The notes below the pieces were generated by a model. That model ran no database searches. It was given only the letters and a program-made list of their open reading frames with translations, and was not told the DNA's origin. Shown here one piece after another: positions 1-6,284 of a stretch of DNA of 6,629 bases. Position numbers and translations under genes: made by a program. Where the stretch lies: positions 1 to 6,629 of the forward strand of contig JAABPT010000078.1 in assembly GCA_011391855.1 (NCBI GenBank). The letters run 5' to 3'. This DNA is from Burkholderiales bacterium. GTDB taxonomy: Bacteria; Pseudomonadota; Gammaproteobacteria; Burkholderiales; Burkholderiaceae_C. How positions within the stretch are numbered: the first letter of the stretch is position 1; the number at the start of each line of letters is the position of its first letter.

Positions 1-1355
<1,355 letters not shown>

Positions 1356-1392
1356 GTGCTCCTGGTCGCCTGCGGGTCGTTGCGGCGGCACC

Positions 1393-1420
1393 TTGTCATC
1401 GCCGCTCCCGTCCCTACCTT
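1393..1420 (+). promoter_or_regulatory. Possible sigma70-type promoter before the DUF1232 gene
   Basis: TTGTCA (1393-1398) and TACCTT (1415-1420) are separated by 16 bases, in the 102-base gap between radA and the next gene. Both hexamers are partial matches to the -35 and -10 consensus (TTGTCA 5 of 6, TACCTT 3 of 6 including the key T, A and final T). This would allow the DUF1232-phosphoesterase pair to be expressed independently of radA. It was found by eye only; chance matches of this quality are common. Confidence 0.3.
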
Positions 1421-1443
1421 ACGGATTCGGCGTGCTGCCGAGC

Positions 1444-1449
1444 GAGGAG
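1444..1449 (+). promoter_or_regulatory. Shine-Dalgarno that fixes the DUF1232 start
   Basis: GAGGAG lies 8 bases before ATG 1458. It supports that start over an in-frame GTG at 1356, which directly abuts the radA stop (TGAGTG) and would add 34 residues that do not resemble the family. Confidence 0.7.
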
Positions 1450-1457
1450 TGCCAACG

Positions 1458-1730
1458 ATGTGGAAGCGCCTGTCGGTCCTGTGGTCGGTGATCCGCGGCG
1501 ACGCACGGCTGCTGTGGTTCGCGCTGCGGCACCCGCTGGCACCGGGCTGGTTGAAGCCAGCGGTGGCGGTGATGGTGATCTACGTGCTGTCGCCGGTGGA
1601 CCTGCTGCCGGAGACGATTCCGCTGCTGGGTGTCGTCGACGACCTGGTGCTGGTGCCGCTGGCCATTACTTTCATCGCCAAGCGGCTGCCGGCCGCGCTG
1701 CGCGCCGACTTCCTGCGCCGCCCTACTTGA
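1458..1730 (+). CDS. DUF1232 / YkvA-family small membrane protein
   Basis: This is a 90-residue protein of unknown biochemical function. The centre carries the DUF1232 hallmark: a hydrophobic helix running into YVLSPVDLLPETIPLLG, then VVDDLVLVPLAITFIAKRLP. This matches the family pattern 'Y-x-x-SPxDLIPDxIPxxGxxDDLxxxP'. The length suits a stand-alone family member. It probably sits in the inner membrane with two hydrophobic segments (roughly residues 32-44 and 54-73). The start at ATG 1458 was chosen because of a strong Shine-Dalgarno at 1444-1449. It ends 9 bases before the phosphoesterase start, so the two may be co-transcribed. Family assignment is confident. Function is unknown, and neighbourhood gives no clear clue. 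Confidence 0.88.
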   Translation: MWKRLSVLWSVIRGDARLLWFALRHPLAPGWLKPAVAVMVIYVLSPVDLLPETIPLLGVVDDLVLVPLAITFIAKRLPAALRADFLRRPT

Positions 1731-1739
1731 TGCGGTGCC

Positions 1740-2519
1740 ATGCGGCTGGCGGTCGTCTCCGATATCCACGGCAACCTGCCGGCACTGCAAGCGGTACTGG
1801 CCGAGATCGGCTGCGAGCGGGTCGACCGCGTCGTGAACCTGGGCGACATCGTCTCCGGCCCGCTGTGGCCGCAGGAGACCGCCACGCTGTTGCGCACGCT
1901 GGCCTGGCCCACGATCCGCGGCAATCATGAACGCCAGTTGCTGACGCTGCCCGTCGACCGCATGGGCCCGGCCGATGCCTTCGCCCGGGCCCGGCTGAGC
2001 GACGACGCCCTGACCTGGCTGGCCGCACTGCCGGCCACGCTGGACCTCGGCGACGGCCTCTGGTGCTGCCACGGCACACCCGCCAGCGACCTGGAGTATT
2101 TCCTGGAGACCGTGATGTCCGACCACGGCTTCAAGGGTTCACCCGGCGTGCGCGCCGCCACCGCGGCCGAAGTGGCAGACCGCCTGGGCACGATCAAGGC
2201 GCCGCTGGTGCTGTGTGGTCACACCCACATGCCGCGCGTGGCGCAATGCGGCGGCACGCTGGTCGTCAACCCCGGCAGCGTGGGCCTGCCGGCCTTCGAC
2301 GACGACCACCCGCACGCGCACCGCATGGAAACAGGCAGTCCGCATGCACGCTGGGCGCTGGTCGAACGCGTGGCGGCGGGCTGGCGGGTGCAGCAGCGCC
2401 TGACGGCCTACGACTCGGCCGCCGCCGCCCGCCAGGCCGAGGCGGCCCGCCGCGGTGACTGGGCCGATGCGCTGCGCACCGGGCGCGTGGGGCGCACCGA
2501 GGCTGAATGCTGCCGCTGA
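1740..2519 (+). CDS. Calcineurin-like metallophosphoesterase (YfcE/MJ0936-like)
   Basis: This 259-residue cytoplasmic protein belongs to the binuclear-metal phosphoesterase superfamily, which cleaves phosphomono- or diesters. The metal ligand motifs are in the usual order: SDIHGN (D8, H10), NLGDIVSG (D36), RGNHE (N62, H63), CCHGTP (H111) and LCGHTHMPR (H161, H163). NPGSVGLPAF follows, typical of the YfcE/MJ0936 subgroup. All core ligands are present, so it should be catalytically competent. The substrate cannot be told from sequence; related proteins act on cyclic nucleotides, bis(p-nitrophenyl) phosphate or dinucleoside polyphosphates. No strong Shine-Dalgarno precedes ATG 1740, so translation may be coupled to the upstream DUF1232 gene. 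The start is supported because the first strand of the fold (RLAVVSD) begins at residue 2. Confidence 0.92.
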   Translation: MRLAVVSDIHGNLPALQAVLAEIGCERVDRVVNLGDIVSGPLWPQETATLLRTLAWPTIRGNHERQLLTLPVDRMGPADAFARARLSDDALTWLAALPATLDLGDGLWCCHGTPASDLEYFLETVMSDHGFKGSPGVRAATAAEVADRLGTIKAPLVLCGHTHMPRVAQCGGTLVVNPGSVGLPAFDDDHPHAHRMETGSPHARWALVERVAAGWRVQQRLTAYDSAAAARQAEAARRGDWADALRTGRVGRTEAECCR

Positions 2520-2528
2520 TTTGCGACA

Positions 2529-2551
2529 GGGCACCGCATGTGCGGTCGCCC
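2529..2551. terminator. Hairpin between convergent genes, possible bidirectional terminator
   Basis: GGGCACCGC (2529-2537) pairs with GCGGT-c-GCCC (2542-2551) around an ATGT loop, giving 9 base pairs with one bulged C. It fills the 34-base gap between the ends of the phosphoesterase gene (+) and the glycosyltransferase gene (-). No T-tract follows on either strand, so it would be a non-canonical terminator or an mRNA 3'-end stabiliser. Confidence 0.35.
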
Positions 2552-2553
2552 GC

Positions 2554-3321
2554 CTACCAACCCAGCCGCTCACGCACCAGCGACGCCAGCCCGTACAACA
2601 GCCGTCGCGCTTCGTTGCCCAGCCGGTAGGCAAAGGCCGGCAGCCGTCGCGTCCAGTGGAATTTGCGCGTCGGCGCGCTGCTGTAGCCCATGGTGGAGGC
2701 GATGCGGTCGTCGTGGCCGCAGGGCGTGGGCGTGACGAGCCGCACCTTCAGGTGGAAGCGCCAGCCCTGGTCGAAGACATGGTCGTAGGGCAGTTGCATG
2801 GGCAGCAGTCCTCCGGGTTCACGCAAGTAGGCCTGCCCGGCGCGGCGGTTCACGAGGTAGGCGCTGGCGCCCGTGCAGCGGCTCAGCATCACGGCCAGCT
2901 GGTGCCCCGGCGCCACCTCCAGCACCGGCTGCGGCGTGCCCGAGTGCACGGCCGAGAGCTTGGCCATGTCCCAGCGTTCGGCGTGCCGAAGCAGGCCGTG
3001 CAGCACGGCCGGCAGGCTGTCGTGCAGCAGCACGTCGTCTTCCAGGATCAGCGCGAATTCGGCGCTGCCGGCCAGGAACAGGCGCATCGACTCCACATGC
3101 GACAGGTAACATCCCAACTCACCCGGCAACGGTTCCATGCCGTGTTTGCGGCGGTAGCCCGCCTCGTCCAGCGTGGCGCGCTGGTCGGCAGTCAAGACCC
3201 GCGCATCCACCGCCGGCAGCCGCGTGAAGGGCAGCCCCAGGCGCTGCAACTGCCGGCTGATGCGCTCCAGCCGATCGGGCGCCCGGTCGAGGTTGATCAC
3301 CCATGTCTGCAGCCGATCCAT
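2554..3321 (-). CDS. Glycosyltransferase family 25 (LPS biosynthesis type)
   Basis: The 255-residue protein resembles GT25 enzymes (Lex2B/LgtB/LpsA-like), which add sugars, often beta-galactose, to lipopolysaccharide or glycan acceptors on the cytoplasmic face. It opens with TWVINLDRAPDRLERI (residues 6-21). GELGCYLSHVESM follows at 67-79, then the ILEDDVLL block at 92-99 holding the DxD-like metal-binding acidic pair, and LPYDHVFDQGW (177-187) near the C-terminal acidic motif. The length is normal for the family. I chose ATG at 3319-3321, because the extra 14 residues from the upstream ATG (3361-3363) are arginine/proline-rich and fall before the family's first strand. The gene stands alone on its strand, with no other glycan genes in the window. 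Its start is 40 bases from the divergent gene at 3362. The acceptor and sugar are unknown. Confidence 0.88.
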   Translation of the reverse strand: MDRLQTWVINLDRAPDRLERISRQLQRLGLPFTRLPAVDARVLTADQRATLDEAGYRRKHGMEPLPGELGCYLSHVESMRLFLAGSAEFALILEDDVLLHDSLPAVLHGLLRHAERWDMAKLSAVHSGTPQPVLEVAPGHQLAVMLSRCTGASAYLVNRRAGQAYLREPGGLLPMQLPYDHVFDQGWRFHLKVRLVTPTPCGHDDRIASTMGYSSAPTRKFHWTRRLPAFAYRLGNEARRLLYGLASLVRERLGW

Positions 3322-3361
3322 CGTTGCGATTCTGCTTGAAGGCCGCCAGCGGGGCCGCGGC

Positions 3362-3760
3362 ATGACGGCCTGGATCGGCTGGTCCCTGGCGGTCGTCGCC
3401 GTGGCCGTGGGTTATGCGGGTTATGGCTGGCCCGGTGTGCTGCTGGCCTTGGGCGTGGTGGTGTTCTGGCTGCTGCTGCAGTTCAGCCGCGCGCTGCGCG
3501 TGCTGCGCGTGGCTTCGCAGCGGCCGGTGGGCACGGTGCCCAATGCCGTGATGCTGCACGCCAAGCTCCGCGCCGGCCTGCGCCTGCCGCAGGTGCTGGC
3601 GCTCACGCGCAGCCTGGGCCGGCGCGTGGCCGAAGACCCGGAAACCTGGGCCTGGTGCGACGACGCGGGCGCCGAAGTACAGGTGGAACTGCGCCGCGGC
3701 CGCGTTGCCGCTTGGCGGCTGCTGCGGCAAGAAGAGCCGGCTGCGCCCGCGCCGGCCTGA
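3362..3760 (+). CDS. Hypothetical protein with two N-terminal membrane helices
   Basis: I do not recognise this 132-residue protein. Residues 5-20 (IGWSLAVVAVAVGYAG) and 23-41 (WPGVLLALGVVVFWLLLQF) look like a transmembrane hairpin. A basic stretch follows (RALRVLRVASQRPVG), suggesting a cytoplasmic C-terminal part of about 90 residues. That part contains LHAKLRAGLRLPQVLAL, TWAWCDDAGAEVQVELRRGRV and an Ala/Pro-rich tail. ATG 3362 was chosen because it starts just before the first helix; longer in-frame starts (from 3173) would overlap the divergent glycosyltransferase gene. Only a weak GGGG-type ribosome site precedes it. Codon use is GC-rich in third positions like its neighbours, supporting a real gene. 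It ends 6 bases from the convergent PEP-CTERM gene. Confidence 0.75.
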   Translation: MTAWIGWSLAVVAVAVGYAGYGWPGVLLALGVVVFWLLLQFSRALRVLRVASQRPVGTVPNAVMLHAKLRAGLRLPQVLALTRSLGRRVAEDPETWAWCDDAGAEVQVELRRGRVAAWRLLRQEEPAAPAPA

Positions 3761-3766
3761 GCTGTT

Positions 3767-4327
3767 TCAGTCTTGCCTGCGGCGGCGCGCGATCAGGCCC
3801 ACGGCGGCCAGCCCGGCCAGCAGCAGCGCATAGGTGCCGGGCTCGGGCACGACCGCTGTGAACAGCGCTGCATGTGAAAGTCCGGGGCCGGGAGTGCCAT
3901 TGCCCTTGACGACGCCGAGCGTGTCGAAACCGATGCTGGACACGCCACCGGCGCCGCCGTCGAAGAGATAGAGGCTGTAGCTGTTGGCGCCCTTGATGCC
4001 GATCACGAACAGGCCGGTCATCGGCGTATCGAGTTCCAGCGTGCCTGTGGACTGACCTTCCGGATGGTTGGTGAAGCCGCCGCCGGCATCTTCGCTGGTG
4101 CCGGCAAGAGAAAAGCTCAGGTCGCCAAAGACCGCGATCGAGACCTTCCCTTCAGAGAGGTTGCCGGCAAAGCTGCCCTGGCACTGGCCGGCGTAGGCGG
4201 CATTGGCGACGGTGGCGAGCGAGTCCGCGCAGGACACGGCGGGCACCGCGGGCGGCGCTGCATGTGCCGAAACCAGGGCCAGAGCGCCGATGCCGAATGC
4301 GCTGCAAAACAGGGAGTGGATCTTCAT
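3767..4327 (-). CDS. PEP-CTERM sorting domain protein
   Basis: This 186-residue protein is secreted and predicted to be processed by an exosortase (EpsH/XrtA-type), usually in bacteria that make exopolysaccharide. A signal peptide is visible at 1-24: MK, hydrophobic FGIGALALVS, then AHA-A cleavage region. The mature part is small, Gly/Ser/Thr-rich and predicted beta-rich, with two cysteines (C33, C49) that could form a disulfide. The C-terminus is a textbook PEP-CTERM signal: VPEPG (160-164), the hydrophobic helix TYALLLAGLAAVGLIA, then RRRRQD. ATG 4327 was preferred because it directly begins the signal peptide. An in-frame ATG at 4360 would add 11 polar residues, and the ORF extends to 4507 without a family-like sequence. 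No exosortase or EPS gene is in the window. The role of the mature domain is unknown. Confidence 0.9.
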   Translation of the reverse strand: MKIHSLFCSAFGIGALALVSAHAAPPAVPAVSCADSLATVANAAYAGQCQGSFAGNLSEGKVSIAVFGDLSFSLAGTSEDAGGGFTNHPEGQSTGTLELDTPMTGLFVIGIKGANSYSLYLFDGGAGGVSSIGFDTLGVVKGNGTPGPGLSHAALFTAVVPEPGTYALLLAGLAAVGLIARRRRQD

Positions 4328-4384
4328 GATGCTCTGCGACTTTCTGTAGGAGTCAACCATGGAAACGATGCTAGGCCGCGTGCA

Positions 4385-4425
4385 TCGGGTCGTGGGGTGG
4401 CCCGACCCCCGCAGCCACGGGGGGT
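4385..4425. repeat. Overlapping inverted repeats in the PEP-CTERM/ilvE intergenic region
   Basis: GGGTCG (4387-4392) is complementary to CGACCC (4403-4408), and ACCCCC (4405-4410) is complementary to GGGGGT (4420-4425). The two hairpins share bases 4405-4408, so they cannot form together. They lie in the divergent gap between the PEP-CTERM start (4327) and ilvE (4531), upstream of both coding regions. They may be an operator or mRNA-leader structure, or only a consequence of G/C runs. Confidence 0.35.
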
Positions 4426-4489
4426 GATTGCCGGAATTCGGCACAGACCGTGCGGTTAGACCGCCGCTGGTCGACTGGGCCGCGGCCCC

Positions 4490-4495
4490 TAAAAT
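4490..4495 (+). promoter_or_regulatory. Probable -10 element for ilvE
   Basis: TAAAAT (4490-4495) matches the sigma70 -10 consensus at 5 of 6 positions and stands out in a very GC-rich stretch, 35 bases before the ilvE start. No good -35 hexamer is found at 16-18 bases upstream: the 17-base spacing gives CTGGTC, a poor match. TCGACT at 4471-4476 is closer to consensus but spaced only 13 bases away. The element is therefore plausible but unproven. Confidence 0.4.
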
Positions 4496-4520
4496 CAGCG
4501 ATTCCACTTTTCACGCCCCG

Positions 4521-4525
4521 AGGAG
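4521..4525 (+). promoter_or_regulatory. Shine-Dalgarno for ilvE
   Basis: AGGAG sits 5 bases before ATG 4531 and 11 before an alternative in-frame ATG at 4537. It supports 4531 and rules out the upstream in-frame ATG at 4450, which has no such site and precedes the probable promoter. Confidence 0.7.
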
Positions 4526-4530
4526 CTCCC

Positions 4531-5454
4531 ATGTCGATGTCCGACCGTGACGGCAAGATCTGGATGGACGGCCAGCTGGTCGAATGGCGCGACGCCAAGA
4601 TTCACGTGCTGAGCCACACGCTGCACTACGGCTGCGGCGCCTTCGAGGGCGTTCGCGCCTACAAGACGGCGCAGGGCACAGCGATCTTTCGCCTGCCCGA
4701 GCACACCGAGCGGCTGTTCAACAGCGCCAAGATCCTGCGCATGAAGATCCCCTTCACGCCGGCACAGGTGATGGAAGCCCAGCGCGAAGTGGTGCGCGTG
4801 AACCAGCTGGAGAGCTGCTATCTGCGCCCGCTGGTCTGGATCGGCGACAAGAAGCTCGGCGTCAGCCCCAAGGGCAACACCATCCACCTGATGGTGGCCG
4901 CCTGGCCCTGGGGCGCCTACCTGGGCGAAGAAGGCATGGCGCGCGGCATCCGCGTCAAGACCAGCAGCTACACCCGCCACCACGTCAATATCACCATGAC
5001 GCAGGCCAAGGCGGTGAGCAACTACACCAACTCGATCCTGGCCAATATGGAGGTCACCGACGAAGGCTACGACGAAGCCCTGCTGCTGGACCCTGCGGGT
5101 TTCGTCAGCGAAGGCGCGGGCGAGAACCTGTTCGTCATCAAGAAGGGCGTGGTCTACACCCCGGACCTTTCGGCCGGGGCGCTGAACGGCATCACGCGCG
5201 ACACCATCCTGCACATCTGCTCGGATCTCAATCTCAAGCTGGTGGAAAAGCGCATCACGCGCGACGAGGTCTACATCTGCGACGAGGCCTTCTTCACCGG
5301 CACCGCCGCCGAGGTGACACCGATCCGCGAACTCGACCGCATCGAACTCGGCAGCGGCGGCCGCGGCCCGATCACCGAGAAGATCCAGGCGGCGTTCTTC
5401 GACATCGTCAACGGCCGCAACCCGAAATATGCCGAATGGCTGACGCGGGTCTGA
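4531..5454 (+). CDS. ilvE: Branched-chain amino acid aminotransferase
   Basis: IlvE is a cytoplasmic PLP enzyme (fold type IV, class IV aminotransferase). It interconverts leucine, isoleucine and valine with their 2-oxo acids using glutamate/2-oxoglutarate, the last step of branched-chain amino acid synthesis. The 307-residue length matches the E. coli-type enzyme (about 309). Residues 9-16 KIWMDGQL and 30-45 THLYGCGAFEG-like (TLHYGCGAFEGVRAYK) are typical. The Schiff-base lysine is K160 in TQAKAVSNYTNS. The class IV signature block follows in FVSEGAGENLFVI (191-203) and in GALNGITRDTIL and FTGTAAEVTPIREL. Start ATG 4531 is supported by AGGAG 5 bases upstream. The zf-CHCC gene begins 2 bases after its stop, indicating an operon. 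Identification is secure. Confidence 0.96.
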   Translation: MSMSDRDGKIWMDGQLVEWRDAKIHVLSHTLHYGCGAFEGVRAYKTAQGTAIFRLPEHTERLFNSAKILRMKIPFTPAQVMEAQREVVRVNQLESCYLRPLVWIGDKKLGVSPKGNTIHLMVAAWPWGAYLGEEGMARGIRVKTSSYTRHHVNITMTQAKAVSNYTNSILANMEVTDEGYDEALLLDPAGFVSEGAGENLFVIKKGVVYTPDLSAGALNGITRDTILHICSDLNLKLVEKRITRDEVYICDEAFFTGTAAEVTPIRELDRIELGSGGRGPITEKIQAAFFDIVNGRNPKYAEWLTRV

Positions 5455-5456
5455 GC

Positions 5457-5663
5457 ATGGACGAACCCAAAACCGTGGTCGAACTCTCCGCCGCCGAACT
5501 GATCGGCCCCGGCGTCACCTTCTGCCCCAACCCGCGCATGGCGCTGTGGAGCAACCACCCCAAGGTCTTCATCGACGTGGCCACCACCGGCGAAGGCCGC
5601 TGCCCTTATTGCGGCACGGTGTACCGGCTGAAGGCTGGCGAGAAGGTGCACGCGGCGCACTGA
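5457..5663 (+). CDS. zf-CHCC zinc-finger domain protein
   Basis: This 68-residue cytoplasmic protein consists essentially of one zf-CHCC domain, the zinc fold also found in the mitochondrial complex I subunit NDUFS6. The zinc ligands are visible as C23, H34, C49 and C52 (FCPNP...SNHPKVFID...GRCPYCGTVY). The N-terminus, KTVVELSAAELIGPG, fits bacterial members of this size. The bacterial function is not established. It starts 2 bases after the ilvE stop with no strong ribosome site of its own, so translation is probably coupled. An in-frame ATG at 5436 would add 7 residues and overlap ilvE. From general knowledge this protein often follows ilvE in Burkholderiales, sometimes next to LPS heptosyltransferase genes. 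Here the next intact gene is ssrA instead. Confidence 0.9.
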   Translation: MDEPKTVVELSAAELIGPGVTFCPNPRMALWSNHPKVFIDVATTGEGRCPYCGTVYRLKAGEKVHAAH

Positions 5664-5691
5664 AGCCGGGCGCCGTCCGCGATGGCCGAGT

Positions 5692-5748
5692 CCGCGCAAC
5701 CTGGCGGTGACGCGGGCGCTGGTGCATCTGATGGGCGGCGAGATTTAG
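5692..5748 (+). pseudogene. Possible C-terminal remnant of a sensor histidine kinase
   Basis: In frame with the TAG at 5746-5748 the translation ends NLAVTRALVHLMGGEI. This looks like the stretch after the G2 box of histidine kinase ATPase domains (typically GLGLA-x-x-R-x-LVxLMGGEI). Nothing upstream in this frame matches the rest of the domain: the G2 glycines are missing, and the zf-CHCC gene occupies the adjacent bases in another frame. If real, it is a tiny fossil of about 17 codons left by a deletion or rearrangement between the zf-CHCC gene and ssrA. The match is short and by eye, so chance is a serious alternative. Confidence 0.3.
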
Positions 5749-5786
5749 GCTGCCAGTCCTGCGGGTGCCGGTCCCACCTTCAGCGT

Positions 5787-5813
5787 GCGGCTGCCGTTGG
5801 CCGCGGGTTTTTT
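5787..5813 (+). terminator. Weak intrinsic terminator candidate after ilvE-zf operon
   Basis: GCGGC (5787-5791) pairs with GCCGC (5800-5804), and GGG then six T (5808-5813) follow. The short stem and the three unpaired Gs before the T-tract make it weaker than usual. Its position, between the end of the operon at 5663 and the ssrA promoter region, fits a transcription stop protecting ssrA from read-through. Confidence 0.35.
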
Positions 5814-5834
5814 GCCGGGCGACCCACGGACCTC

Positions 5835-5861
5835 TTGAGATCGCCCGATCTGGCCTAAACT
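5835..5861 (+). promoter_or_regulatory. Probable ssrA promoter
   Basis: TTGAGA (5835-5840) and TAAACT (5856-5861) resemble sigma70 -35 and -10 elements with a slightly short 15-base spacer. The -10 ends 9 bases before the mature tmRNA 5' end at 5871. This suits a precursor with a few extra 5' bases removed by RNase P. The -10 assignment is firmer than the -35. Confidence 0.5.
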
Positions 5862-5870
5862 CAGAGGTAT

Positions 5871-6244
5871 GGGACCGACCAGGCTTCGACGTGGGTACGG
5901 AGTCGGCGCGGGGCATGCCGAGCACCAGTTCGCTCGTAAATCCACTGGAAACAAAGTAACTGCGAACGATACTTCGTACGCCCTCGCCGCTTAAAACCGG
6001 TGAGCCTCGCAACAGTTGGCCGATGGGCTGGGTCTGAGGGGTCAAACCCGAAGACTGCGAGGTTATTCACATTGGCTCGTCCTGCAGCGTGTCATTCGTT
6101 GCGGGCTTAAAACCAAATGACTCGGGACCCAGGTAGCGTGCTGCTGCGCGACCGGGGGCCTTAAAACCAAATCAGACAGCTACGCATGTAGAACCGTCCG
6201 GTGATGGCTTGCGGACGGGGGTTCGATTCCCCCCGGTTCCACCA
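5871..6244 (+). ncRNA. ssrA: Transfer-messenger RNA (tmRNA)
   Basis: tmRNA with SmpB rescues stalled ribosomes: it is charged with alanine, then supplies a short reading frame that tags the unfinished protein for proteolysis. The 374-base length is typical. The acceptor stem is GGGACCG (5871-5877) with CGGTTCC (6234-6240, one G-T pair), followed by discriminator A and encoded CCA. The T-arm is GGGGG (6217-6221), TTCGATT, CCCCC (6229-6233). Just before it, GTCCG (6196-6200) pairs with CGGAC (6212-6216), matching helix 12. A D-like GCTTCGACG lies near the 5' end, and conserved GCATGCCGAG, CTCGTAAA, GTCAAACCC and GCATGTAG blocks appear in order. The tag frame is at 5962-5994. It is a one-piece tmRNA, not the permuted two-piece form. 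Identification is essentially certain; ends follow from the acceptor pairing. Confidence 0.97.
5962..5994 (+). other. tmRNA proteolysis tag frame (ANDTSYALAA, stop TAA)
   Basis: The resume codon GCG at 5962 begins A-N-D-T-S-Y-A-L-A-A followed by TAA (5992-5994). The C-terminal ALAA is the ClpXP/ClpAP degron and the initial AND the usual SspB-side start, as in the E. coli tag ANDENYALAA. Positions 4-5 are Thr-Ser here rather than Glu-Asn. This stretch includes the tag-encoding codons only; the preceding GTAACT (5956-5961) is in the region that sets the resume point through SmpB. Confidence 0.93.
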
Positions 6245-6251
6245 GTCCCGA

Positions 6252-6283
6252 AGCCCCAACCACTCTCGGTTGGGGCTTTTTTT
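6252..6283 (+). terminator. Strong intrinsic terminator of ssrA
   Basis: AGCCCCAACC (6252-6261) and GGTTGGGGCT (6268-6277) form a perfect 10-bp stem with loop ACTCTC, followed directly by a T-tract (seven T in all, 6277-6283). It lies 8 bases past the tmRNA CCA end, so it ends the ssrA transcript. Confidence 0.93.
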
Positions 6284-6284
6284 C

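Noticed and set aside
1356..1457. GTG start of the DUF1232 gene overlapping the radA stop (TGAGTG)
   Set aside because: It looks like translational coupling, but the added N-terminus is unlike the family and ATG 1458 has a strong Shine-Dalgarno 8 bases upstream.
4328..4450. Sigma54 (-24/-12) promoter for the PEP-CTERM gene, as reported for PrsR-controlled PEP-CTERM genes
   Set aside because: I looked on the minus strand for GG and GC spaced by 10 bases in a TGGC-N-TTGC context and found no acceptable match in the leader.
4450..4530. Longer ilvE with a start at ATG 4450
   Set aside because: The extra 27 residues do not resemble the family, the likely -10 at 4490 would fall inside the coding region, and AGGAG sits right before ATG 4531.
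5745..5954. Minus-strand frame of 69 codons ending SRTLKVGPAPAGLAA
   Set aside because: Its first 28 codons or so lie inside the tmRNA, and it has no ribosome site and no family match that I recognise. At most its last codons could be a gene remnant, as noted for the 5664-5870 gap.
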